The notes under the pieces are model-generated. The model was not told the DNA's origin. It saw nothing but the letters and a program-made list of their open reading frames with translations, and did not search any database. DNA of 64,000 bases. It comes from Oasisia sp. SBJ-2009. Taxonomy: Eukaryota > Annelida > Polychaeta > Sabellida > Siboglinidae. The position numbers were made by a program, and so were the translations under genes. The stretch is from assembly GCA_964017155.1 (NCBI GenBank), contig OZ024861.1, positions 744,001 through 808,000 of the forward strand. Reading direction: 5' to 3'. Shown here one piece after another: positions 27,090 through 39,900 of the stretch; within the stretch, counting starts at the first letter, position 1; each line of letters opens with the position of its first letter.

Positions 27090-28260
27090 GTGCACGTCAA
27101 GAAGCTTATACACACTAAAATTCACAATATAGTTTGGAAACAAATGTGGATGCCTTGAGTGCTTGTTGTTTATCATTCATTTACAACAATCAACTACACA
27201 CAATATAATTAGGCAGCAATCAATAATTATGGATGAGAATGCTGCGTTATGGTCATATTCAAGAAGAAGGCTGCAATTAATAATTTTGGCCACTATCAGT
27301 TGATACGTACATGATAACGCGAAGTATATGAATAAATAATTTCTTTGGTATTAAAATAATTGCTAAAAATAATAAAATATTCATCCAAAATATATAGCAC
27401 GGCCGCCCTTGCCAGGTAACGGTCAATTTAATTGGTGTTTTTTATTTATTATTCTGTGGCAGAAGGAGTACTTTCTTGTATCTTACCTAAGATATTATAA
27501 AATTATATGTCTTGACTAACGCAGCCTTATGGCCTGAGTGAGTGACCGCCTCTTGTCATATCTTATTTTAGTATAAAGAACATGTTCCTATCGATATCCT
27601 ATATAATTTTTTATATACTATCCGATATATGTATATATCGAATGAGAGCATAAAAAAAAAATTAAGCCAACGTTACCATCAACAACAATAGTAGAGTACT
27701 AGAAAAATTGAATTTCTCTACAGGAAATGAGACCTTCAGACAGCCTCGATGTTTTATCTGCACAAGTATTGGCCGTTTTTGAAGTAGACAAATAATAATA
27801 GTAAGAGAGTCAACTAACTCATTATATTTTTATATTTATTGTGCCAACATTATATAATAACAATAGTTATAAATATCATAGTAAAAGTTCGTGGACCTAA
27901 CAAAACTATGTAATCTTTTTATATTAGTAACATTACTAAACATCGTTTTAGTAACTAAACCAATCCAATTTTGGTTAATCGATCATGATGTTTTAAAATT
28001 GTCAATTTCCTAAATTAATGGCAGTGTTCGTATAGGTATAAAATTACCGCTAAGCGGGATATTGACCTCAGGTTAAACTAATTTCCATGTCACAAGCCTT
28101 CCCCCAATGACTAATCTGACCGATCTGGAAGCAACAGCCTACCCCATTAATTAATCACGAGTCACTTTGTCAAGGAATCCAGTGACAAATCTCCACCAAT
28201 CAACAATAGTTCGCTGTGGTACTTATACAAATACATGCGGGCCAACTTGTCTCCAGACAA
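27090..28260. other. Intergenic, no gene seen
   Basis: AT-rich sequence upstream of CDC40 with TATATA-rich stretches near 27600-27650. No coding signal recognised. Confidence 0.5.
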
Positions 28261-28261
28261 C

Positions 28262-28380
28262 TCCGCCTGGGCCGAGTTGTTCTGGGCCGAGTTGTTCTAG
28301 GCCGAGTTGTTCTGGGCCGAGTTGTTGTGGGCCGAGTTGTCCTGTGCCGACTTGTCCTAGGCCGAGTTGTCGGTGGGCCG
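28262..28380. repeat. 15-bp repeat upstream of CDC40 start
   Basis: Seven to eight copies of GGGCCGAGTTGTTCT with substitutions, ending about 45 bases before the CDC40 ATG. It may lie in the promoter or 5' UTR; function unknown. Confidence 0.85.
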
Positions 28381-28425
28381 AATCGTCTGCCCACCAAACA
28401 TTTACTGCTGAATTACAAAACAATC

Positions 28426-28605
28426 ATGGCGGGAATCGCGGCTCTAGCGGAATATGACAGTGACAATTCCAGCAATTCCGATGCTGAATCTGACGATATA
28501 TCAAAAGAATCCTGTCTACACTTGAAACCGTTAGATAAGGGAAAGACTCTTGCAGTTTTGCAGGCGGAATCTAGAATAATAGCGGCGCCGCTCGTAGCAA
28601 CAAAG
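28426..28605 (+). CDS. CDC40: CDC40 coding exon 1
   Basis: ATG with [13 protein letters not shown], matching the AAIAALA...S/D-rich start of animal CDC40. 60 codons, phase 0, donor AAG|GTGAGT. The Kozak context is ATCATGG. Confidence 0.9.
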
Positions 28606-31600
28606 GTGAGTGAGCGGAGCAACAAGGCGAAGGCGAGGGAAGTCGTCGACCACGACGCAGTAGCGGGTGTCGGATGTTTCGGCTTACGACGGTTGCACAG
28701 GAGTCGGAACATCCGTTTCGCAAGGGGAAGAATAATGATCGTTTTGTGGTAGCGTGTGTCAAAACATCCGACATTTCTGTAGATTCCGCAACCCACCTTA
28801 ATGTTACGGTTATAACTGACAAACGCTGTTTATCGCCCATTCCAAGGACCGAGTCCAGTGGCAAATGCACGGCACACTAACGCATAGTCTTGATTATCCG
28901 ACTGCGTAACGTCGCCGAGAGAAAATACGGGTCCGAGAAAATATGGGGCAAACCATGTTTACCTACATCACATACCTCAATCCTGTGTATATTTGTGTTT
29001 CACAGATATTGCATTTTGAGACCCAAATAGTACTCTGATTTGTGCCAGTTGCAAGCGCAGCGGTGCATGTGTTACTGCGCCATGCACATTGAATGAGCGA
29101 TAAATAGTTTGTGTATGTCGACCACATGTCTTTTCGACCTCGGACGTCTGCTAAGATGCGGTGTTTATAAAATATAAATATGCGTGAGATGATGTTAAAT
29201 GAATGAAATAACAAAATCAAGTATAAAATGTTGGCGAAGATACAGTTATAATGTCAAAATTGAGGTGGGTCTGAGGCTAATCCTGCCATAATTCCTGCTT
29301 CATAAGCAACAGCATATTTGTGTTTACTGTTTATTTTGTATAAATATATGTTTAATTTAATGCTTATAGTATTATTTTGTAAATGTATATCCTTTAAGGA
29401 TTGGACGAATCTTGGATTTCATTCGAATCGAATATCCTAAAAATTTTGAATACGAATCGAATATTGAATCGAATACAAATATTCAGTGGCTTCAAATTTT
29501 ATTAGAATACTGAACAGTGTCGAGATGTTTTGGCGGGACGCAGCGTCATCCCGTGGCCATGGCGACAAGTCCGGGCCAGAGTTGTCAGCATCGTGGCCAT
29601 TTGCATGAACCTTCTTGTTTACTTCTTACATCCGCCACACTTATCACATATCTTATGTATATATAAACTAACTAGGTTACAAAATAAAATCATTTAATTC
29701 CTGTAAAGAAAGAATTAAATTAGGAAAACAAACCCGCACAAAAATCGACATAATCTACGGGGCTTGGCAATATTACGGTAAGCTATGTGTAGCGGCCACA
29801 GACAGCAATGACACTACGTTGCTGGCAAGTTTATTTTGTGAAGATCTCCCTGGAATGATTTTGCAGCGGAGGACGTGGTGGACAATATCTGAGCGATATT
29901 CGTTTATATAGCTGCGAATTTTGGATTGAATAGCGGGGAAATATTCAAATATTCAAAATTTCAAATACGAATTGAATATTCGTCTCATCGTTAATATTTT
30001 TATTTCATTGTAAGTTTAATTGTTGAATACTTTTAATAGTTTAATATTGTATTATAAAAGTATGTCCGTATTTTATTTTTTATTTCGTCTCTATCCTATT
30101 CTGGGGTAAGCCGGCCTGGTGGCAACATTGGCCGAGTATTAATCTCCCAGACAGATGTGAGGTGCTACCACCTCATGGAGCCTAGGTAGTCGAGGCTAAG
30201 TAACACCTGGTTGCTGGCATGCAGCTGGCACAAATCCGAGTGCTTTACCTGGGATGATGTTGAAGGATTGAACTAATGCAACACAATAAAGTTTCTCTCA
30301 GACATAGTTATAATGGCAAAATTGATGTGGGTGCAGATTCTCCTCAAGTGCCAAAATCTGCTGATGTAACTGGTGTCCATAGGCCAAACCATCCGACCTG
30401 CTTCTCTGCTGACAGTGTTGTGTCAGATATTCTTAGAACTTTATAAGCCAGTTTGCAGTTACACAGCCGCAAGGCATCATAGGAAATACGGTAGGTAAAT
30501 CAAATAAACATCTTGCACGTAGTAACAGCAGTTTCAGCATGTGGTCGTGTGCCTTGCATTTTGTAATGATTTTGCTTTTTTGTGATTGTTGATGTCAGTT
30601 TAACAAGTTTCAATGGTGGAAATGGAAGTACAAAAAATGAACTTGTTTGCATCAACAAATGCTGCTATATCACCCACCGCAGTATATAATGCATTTAGAC
30701 TGTTGTAAAGAGTAAGAGGGTTGCTCATTTAGTCTAAAATGTGCCGAGATAAAATATTTTCATTATCGTTATGTTCAGAAGAAGTCCCAAAGAATGAAAC
30801 TCAAACACAGAGGAATCAAATTTAGGCAAACATTTTAATTTGTTTCTGAAGTTACCTGACAGTTAATATAACAACAAATAGCTGTGCATTATGCAATGTG
30901 TGTGATGAAAACCATAACATCACAACATGTGACACTGATCGGTCAATTTTACTCATTCATTGGTTAATTAGAAAACATACATATGCATGTAGTTTTGAGA
31001 TGTAAGTCTGCCCTAAAAGGCAATGGACATGTCACACACAGTATTCACTTGAACTGTTCTGTTTGAAGGAGTGTGTTGACGCAGGGAGATATATGGATCC
31101 AAAGGCAAAGGAGGTTAAATTCAACCCTAAATATGAGGAGCTCTTCGCACCAGCCGTAAGTAATGGATGGATCTGAACATCGCAGGAGACTTTCTGTGTT
31201 CATAATGATGAAGTGAATGTTGAATGGCGAACACTGATGTTTGATGAACACAAAGCACCGTGAGCGCCACCACGTGGCGAATACCAGCACTATAAAAATT
31301 GACACTATTATTATTACTCTGTGCGAAGAATGTGGACATTTTAGCTATTGTTCTTCTTTCAACATATATGTGTACCGTAACATTTGTGGTGCTATATACA
31401 TGAGTTATATGATTGAATAGTGAAAAAACAAAAGTGTATAATTATCTATTTTTGACGTGACCCAGTAAGTAAGTCTTGTTTTTGTGTTTGTAGACCTATT
31501 GGTCCTGAGGACCCAGTCTTGTTTTGTGTTTGTAGACCTATTGGTCCTGAGGACCCAGTCTTGTTATGTGTTTGTAGATTTTTTGGTCCTGAGGACCCAG

Positions 31601-34600
31601 TCTTGTTTCGTGTTTGTAGATCTATTGGTCCTGACGACCCAGTCTTGTTTCGTGTTTGTAGACCTATTGGTCCTGAGGACCCAGTCTTGTTTAGTGTTTG
31701 TAGACCTATTGGTCCTGAGGACCCAGTCTTGTTTCGTGTTTGTAGACCTATTGGTCCTGAGGACCCAGTCTTGTTTCGTGTTTGTAGATCTATTGGTCCT
31801 GAGGACCCAGTCTTGTTTCGTGTTTGTAGATCTATTGGTCCTGAGGACCCAGTCTTGTTTCGTGTTTGTAGATCTATTGGTCCTGAGGACCCAGTCTTGT
31901 TTCGTGTTTGTAGATCTATTGGTCCTGAGGACCCAGTCTTGTTTCATGTTTGTAGATCTATTGGTCCTGAGGACCCAGTCTTGTTTTGTGTTTGTAGATT
32001 GGTCCTGAGGACCCGTTGCGGACCAAGCAGCAGAAAGCTCACAAGAACATGCTCTGTGGCTTTGTGGAGGACAGTCACCTCGACCACTTCCAGTTCGAGA
32101 CACAACGACGCACATTTCAGAGTTATGGTAGGCACTGGTGGAGAATACAGTACCTGTAGCTAGGGTACCTGTTAGGGATGTGACGATACATATTTTTAAT
32201 TTTCGGTTCGATTTTCGATAATTGACCCACGGTTCGATATATTCACGATACTTTTCACAGCCACGCCACCTATCACACAACATTTTTAATGAACAGTTTT
32301 AAGTGCAGTACAGTGGAACCCCTTATTTAAGACCGCCACCCCCCCCCCCCCAGATAAGAGTGGGGTGGTCTCTTGTGAGGGGTTTGCAACATTCAACACT
32401 AGGGGGCGCTTACAACGACTAACATCAACACTAGGGAGCGCTTACAACCACTAAGTAGTAAAATACACAAAATAAAAAGGAGAAAATAATAAATGAGACC
32501 ACATAAAAATAAAAAATAAAACAATTATGTTTATTTTATGTGTGACACGTTTCAGTATAAGTTTACTTTTAAATCGGTTAAAAAAAAAAAATCTGATAAA
32601 GAGTATCCTGATTTTGAATTGTTTTTTTTTAAATAATATTTGATATAAATACTATTCTCAGTTAATTTATTTCAAATTCGGTCTGAGGGGCTAAAAAGTG
32701 CTGCCACCTCACGGCATCTGGGTAACGATCATTTACTTTCTGATCTTATCATGAAAACGACCTCCTACAGCCACGAAACTTCCTCTCTAATAACTCATAT
32801 TACATATACGCTAGGTCATAAAATTAAATCATTTAAATTGCTGTGACGAATAATATTTACAAAACAAAATCTTGCTAAACTAAAGTCAACATCGCCGGCG
32901 ACTGTTAGGCGAAGGCCGTAGGCGTAGAATACTGTGGCGTTACGTCGATATTTTATCGCGGTGTCGCTAAATCTGGATTCCGGTTTTATCCTAAACTAAC
33001 CTAATACTTAGCCTAAGTTTCTAAACTTTAATCGTACAGAACTTTCTCAGTGGTGGCCATGTTCGCCATGTACGGAAACACAGATTAGGCGATGACGATG
33101 TGCCATTTTTAAAAATAGAAAAAAAACGCGGTACGCAGACTGACTATGGTGCACCGAACCGTGAGCCTTAAAACCGCGATTAATCGTCTCATCCCTAGTA
33201 CCTGTAGCTCGGGTACCTGTAGTTTAATGTACCTGTAACTAGGGTACATGTAACTAAGGTACTTGTAGCTAGGGTACCTGTAGCTAGGGTACCTGTAGTT
33301 TAACGTACCTGTAACTAGAGTATCTGTAACTAGGGTACCTGTAAGTGTAACTAGGGTACCTGTAGCTAGGATACCTGTAACTAGGGTACCTGTAACTAGG
33401 GTACCTATAGTACCTGTAACTGCCTTTGTGGTGGTTTCAATGACATTGTGACAACAGCACTGAAGACTGACTTGCACAAAAACCTGATGTGGAAGGGCCT
33501 GTGTGATGGGCCTGTTTACAACAAATCACTACCTGTCATAAAATGCAAATTTGCCTGTCTAAATGATGGGTGGCAGGTCTCCAGGTGAGACCCAGGTAGG
33601 AAGTGGAGTGTTGACATGGTTGCCACTGGTCAGGGAAAAGTCAGGGAATTTTGTGGTGGGTCAGGGAAATTTGAGATTTTGAGAAAAGTCAGGATGGTGC
33701 TTTGTCCCCGTGTGTGTCACCAGGACTAGGGGAAGTGGTGCGTTGTCCCCGTGTGTGTCACCAGGACTAGGGGAAGTGGTGCGTTGTCCCCGTGTGTGTC
33801 ACCAGGACTAGGGGAAGTGGTGCGTTGTCCCCGTGTGTATCACCAGGACTAGGGGAAGTGGTGCGTTGTCCCCGTGTGTGTCACCAGGACTAGGGGAAGT
33901 GGTGCGTTGTCCCCGTGTGTGTCACCAGGACTAGGGGAAGTGGTGCGTTGTCCCCGTGTGTGTCACCAGCGCTAGGGGAAGTGGTGCGTTGTCCCCGTGT
34001 GTGCCACGTCTCCCTCTCAGTCATGTGCTTGGGCCTCGCTCCATCAACCAATCAAATGCCTCTGTTTACTGTCTCGCATGAAGCAGTGAATCTTCAGTCA
34101 TTGCCACCCAGAGCTGATGGCACTGGGATGTGTATCGCCCTTGTCCTGAGGGTGGGACTCCTTGCCCTGAGGGTGGGTCTCCTTGCCCTGAGGGTGGGAC
34201 TCCTTGCCCTGAGGGTGGGTCTCCTTGCCCTGAGGGTGGGACTCCTTGCCCTGATGGTGGGTCTCCTTGCCCTGAGGGTGGGTCTCCTTGTCCTGAGGGT
34301 GGGACTCCTTGCCCTGAGGGTGGGACTCCTTGCCCTGAGGGTTGGACTCCTTGTCCTGAGGGTGGGTCTCCTTGTCCTGAGGGTGGGACTCCTTGCCCTG
34401 AGGGTGGGACTCCTTGCCCTGAGGGTGGGACTCCTTGCCCCGAGGGTGGAACTCCTTGCCCTGAGGGTGGGACTCCTTGCTCTGAGGGTGGGACTCCTTG
34501 CCCTGAGGGTGGGACTCCTTGCCCTGAGGGTGGGACTCCTTGCCCTGAGGGTGGGTCTCCTTGCCCTGAGGGTGGGACTCCTTGCCCTGAGGGTGGGACT

Positions 34601-36850
34601 CCTTGCCCTGAGGGTGGGACTCCTTGCCCTGAGGGTGGGACCCCTTGCCCTGAGGGTGGGACTCCTTGCCCTGAGGGTGGGACTCCTTGCCCTGAGGGTG
34701 GGACTCCTTGCCCCGAGGGTGGAACTCCTTGCCCTGAGGGTGGGACTCCTTGCTCTGAGGGTGGGACTCCTTGCCCTGAGGGTGGGACTCCTTGCCCTGA
34801 GGGTGGGACCCCTTGCCCTGAGGGTGGGTCTCCTTGCCGTGAGGGTGGCACTCCTTGCCCCGAGGGTTGGACTCCTTGTGGTGGGTGTGGTCTGTTTGCT
34901 TGGACCCGATGTGACCACCAGGTGTCTCTTGCAGGGTACGCAGTAGACCCCAGTGTCAACACGCAGGGGAGGATCGAGACGTACGTGGGCGATGTGGAAA
35001 AGGCTGACGAAAAGAAAGGTAAGACAGCATGTGAAAGTGAAAGTAGAGTCAAGCCTTGTCTTATCACCAGCTTAATCAAAGAACCACCATCATCTTTTTG
35101 TTATGGGCTATAAATACAGAATATACGGTGACGTTTTGTCAGACTTTGGTTTCAAGAAAATGTAGGGCAGAATGTCTGAAAGCTTCAAGTACTCATACAC
35201 TCATACATTTGCTAGACCACAGACCACGTGATGGGTAGTCACATGACGGACAGGTCATTAGGGTCACTATCTGACAGTCCCAAATAATGTTGGTAACGAT
35301 GTGAAATATAACAAATTAATTGTGAGTTATTGGCGTAGGTTTGACGGTGTTTGAGGGAGCTGAGAAGAGGGAGGCAGACCAGAGAAAGAGACAGCGGAAC
35401 ATGGACGCGGGCGATGTCGAGGGCTACCTCGGCCCCTGGGGCAAATTTGTCGATGAGAAAACGGTGATGAAGCCATCAGAGGTGGGTTTTTCTTAGTTTT
35501 TATGCCCATTACAACAGAAACATACAAACAGGGTTTGCACATAGGGAATTGTGAGTATATTTTCTGTAAATTAAAAGTGATGCATGAAACAATTGCATGA
35601 GTCAATTCTGCAAATAATTTTACACAATAATCCATTTATGCATCTGTTTATGACTGAATACTTCAAGTTTATTTCTATTTTCTACAGTTAGTTCGTGTAA
35701 ACTGTGAAATATGTAGATTGTTGATAATATAGTTGGACGTTGCATTACTATTGTCTTGCAATAACAGCTTCTTTACAAGCATACTAGCACAGTCTCAAAA
35801 TATATGCATAACAGAAATATTACTAATATACACGGCTAGGGTCAATTTCATTCAATCAATTTCGATTCCAATAAAAATAAATTTAATTCCAGTTCCACAA
35901 ATTGCCAGCATTTCAAAATGCTAACACTTACAGTGAAACTATAATATTATTACATGCGAACTGCCAAAATAAATTACCATTATTTGATGACACTGTTTTG
36001 CGGTCCACTGTTTAAATGTGATTCTGTACTTGGGCGTGTTCTGGCCATGAAAGGGACTCGGGTTGATTCAGGCGTTCTGACCACAAGCGGGTTAAGCACT
36101 ATTGCCTGCATAGGAATACTCCCATGGGTGTGAACATTTTCCTTCACAGCATCATAGAAATATCATGCTCAATTCCTTTTTATTCAGTTCCAATTAAATT
36201 CAACATCTTTCAATTACAATACCAATTAATTTTGTTCCAAATCTTTCATTTCCAATTCCCTCTTCGGAATTGAATTGTAATTGAATTGATTATTTCCAAT
36301 CCTTTTTTAATTTACCCCAGCCCTGCTAATATGACCCCCTCACTATTCATGTCGCATTTGCCCAATCTCAAAGGATGTGACATTCCATTGTATTTGTAAT
36401 AACACTTGATTTGCCAGAAAATATACCCTTTTATGAGACTAAAGATTCTTGTGAAGTACTTGAGCAGTATGTTGTCTCTTTGCTCTGTGTCAGTCAGTGG
36501 GACGGCCTTCATCGGTTCATGTCTAATTATTAAATGCTAGGTCAATCCGTGTGCCTTTGATGAAGCTGTGGGGCTGTGTATTGTGAAACATGTCTTCCTG
36601 TCAACCAGTGTGTGTTATTGTGTATACCAGGAAGAACAGAAAGACTTGGATGAGATTCTCGCGAAGAGATCGAAGAAAGGGAAACAGGTGGAGGATAAAC
36701 CAGTGGAAGAGAAAACGACCCTTCACAGTAAGTGACAACACAGCATAATACGTATAATGTAAAGATATTAAATGTATTGAAATATCTTCAGTTGTTCTTG
36801 ATTCATTGCTAAAAAAATGAAGAACACATTGATAAATAATGTAAATTTTG

Positions 36851-36907
<57 letters not shown>

Positions 36908-39900
36908 TTTTTAACCCAAGAGGTGACCAGGGCTGACAATCGGCCAAAGGCACCAGGCTCTGTTGTAACAAGTTTCAATTCCATCACATGTAACTGACAC
37001 GCGAACATTTGGTATCACTCGATAGCTGATGGATTTTTCTACATTGTGTATATTTTTCAATGCGCAGATTCACTGACAGATTTTATAAAATAAATAACAT
37101 TTGAAATTCCTGTGATGAATCACCCGAGACAATCCGTGTTGTTATTTACAGTCAAGGACGCGTACGACTACCAGGGTCGCTCGTTCCTACACATCCCACA
37201 AGACACTGGGGTCAACCTCAAGTCGGACGCTCCGCCTGAGAAGTGCTTCCTGCCCAAGAAACACATCCACACGTGGACCGGTCATACGAAGGGCGTGGCC
37301 GCCATCAGGTGGTTCCCACGGTCAGCTCACCTCCTGTTGTCATGCTCCATGGACACCAAGATCAAGGTGAGTGTCACCTGTCCCATGGTGACAAGATCAA
37401 TGTGAGTGTCAACCTGTCCCATGGTGACAAGATCAATGTGAGTGTCAACCTGTCCCATGGTGACAAGATCAAGGTGAGTGTCACCTGTCCCATGGTGACA
37501 AGATCAAGGTGAGTGTCACCTGTCCCATGGTGACAAGATCAATGTGAGTGTCAACCTGTCCTATGGTGACAAGATCAAGGTGAGTGTCACCTGTCCCATG
37601 GTGACAAGATCAAGGTGAGTGTCACCTGTCCTATGGTGACAAGATCAAGGTGAGTGTCATCCTATCCCATGGTGACAAGATCAATGTGAGTGTCACCCTA
37701 TCCCATAGTTACAAGATCAAGGTGAGTGTCATCCTATCCCATGGTGACAAGATCAATGTGAGTGTCAACCTGTCCCATAGTTACAAGATCAATGTGAGTG
37801 TCAACCTGTCCCATAGTTACAAGATCAATGTGAGTGTCAACCTGTCCCATAGTTACAAGATCAATGTGAGTGTCAACCTGTCCCATAGTTACAAGATCAA
37901 TGTGAGTGTCAACCTGTCCCATAGTTACAAGATCAATGTGAGTGTCAACCTGTCCCATAGTTACAAGATCAATGTGAGTGTCAACCTGTCCCATAGTTAC
38001 AAGATCAATGTGAGTGTCAACCTGTCCCATAGTTACAAGATCAAGGTGAGTGTCAACCTGTCCCATTGTTTCAGAGATTGTTTCACTAAGATAAAGAGAT
38101 CAGGTAATATCCATCATTAAACTAAATCCATTGTTAAATTTAAAGAGCATTTTTAAGATGAAAAATTGTCACTGGCGGATCACATTGTTTTTGTGACACA
38201 CTGGCCTAAGTATCAAATCCCCTCCATACCTTCCTGTTAAAAATGTAACGTACATTCTCAGGCAATAAATCTGGCATCGCAAGCACATTGATTGACAGGT
38301 GTCAGTGTGACTGACCGATGTGTTTGCTGTAGATCTGGGAGGTGACACATTAATTGACAGGTGTCAGTCAGACTGACCGATGCGTTTGCTGTAGATCTAG
38401 GAGGTGACACATTGATTGACAGGTGTCAGTGTGACTGACCGATGCGTTTGCTGTAGATCTGGGAGGTGTACAATGACCGGCGTTGCGTGCGGACATACGC
38501 TGGACACAGACAGGCCGTGCGAGACATCTGCTTCAACAACGAGGGGACTCAGTTCCTCAGCTGTGCCTACGACCGATACTGTAAACTGTGGGACACCGAG
38601 ACAGGTAGGAGACAACCCTGTCACCCTTTCCTTCCCATCACAGCACCTACCCCCCTCCTCAGTTATTAATGGTTGTCATTCATAAACTCTCCCACAAAAT
38701 GCAGCATTACATTGTTGTGTGAAATTCATCTCACTGCAAAATTACGCACCTGCAAGAATTTAAGGAGGAGGTAGGACTAAGTTCACATGATTTCCAGGAG
38801 ATATAGTCTCTCTGCCATATTCCGTGCTCCTGTTACATTCCTCCTCTGGAGCAAGCCGTGTTGGTCTGTCGGTTGTAGACTTCATTTGTTTAACATGTTA
38901 GACTTACCGTCTTCTATCGATCAGGCTAACATGTTCACAAACAAGTGTGAGACCGTGTGAGACTGTGTGAGACCGTGTGAGACCGTGTGAGACCGTGCAC
39001 GTGCAGCTGACATGGTGCAGGCTCAGTATGGCAGGTGGGACTGATCTCGCATGACAATGTATTGATGGGTGATTACTGATAGAGTGACCTTAACCATGTC
39101 AAATATCTCGCATGACGCTGGTGTTACAACTTACACTGCACGTTGAAGATATTGCTTACATCAGAATAGTTCTTTGTCCTTGACAATGTAATGTGTGGTC
39201 AGTCCTGTTGATCATGTCTGGTCAGTCCTGTTGATCATGTCTGGTCAGTCCTGTTGATCATGTCTGGTCAGTCGTGTTGATCATGTGTGGTCAGTCCTGT
39301 TGATCATGTGTGGTCAGTCCTGTTGATCATGTCTGGTCAGTCCTGTTGATCATGTGTGGTCAGTCCTGTTGATCATGTCTGGTCAGTCCTGTTGATCATG
39401 TGTAGTCAGTCCTGTTGATCATGTGTGGTCAGTCCTGTTGATCATATGTGGTCAGTCCTGTTGAGTTGTGCATCTTGTTGATGTTGTCATGTATGAGTCA
39501 ATATGGCAACTTTCCATATCCATCTGTTAACAAGACTTAACAGTCTTCACATAAATTCGTATTGTTTGGATTTGTTTGCCGTAACACAAAAAGATGTTAT
39601 CGTTTTAGTACGAAGAAGATGTAAAAGTCAGCATGAGTGAATGAAGGTCGATGCGTATTGTTGAGCAGTACGTGTGATGTCATAGTCAGTGTGAAGACCT
39701 GACCAAGGTGACCTTGATGTCTGTCATTGTAGGTGACTGTATCTCGCGGTTCACCAGTAGAAAGGTTGCTTACTGCATCAAGTTCAACCCTGACGAGGAC
39801 AAACAACACCTGTTTGTGGCTGGAACGTCCGACAAGAAAATTGTTTGCGTAAGTTGAGGGTGTCTTGTTAGTCATTCTGCAGCCAGGAGAGTGTACTATT

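Noticed and set aside
31564..32283. 239-codon minus-strand frame over the 42-bp array
   Set aside because: Antisense of the exon 3 acceptor array and exon 3 of CDC40.
33915..35113. Open frames of 270-340 codons rich in PEGGTPC, QGVPPSG or LRVGLLA repeats
   Set aside because: Artefacts of the 21-bp array in CDC40 intron 3; they are mutually overlapping on both strands and cross the real exon 4 boundary in other frames.
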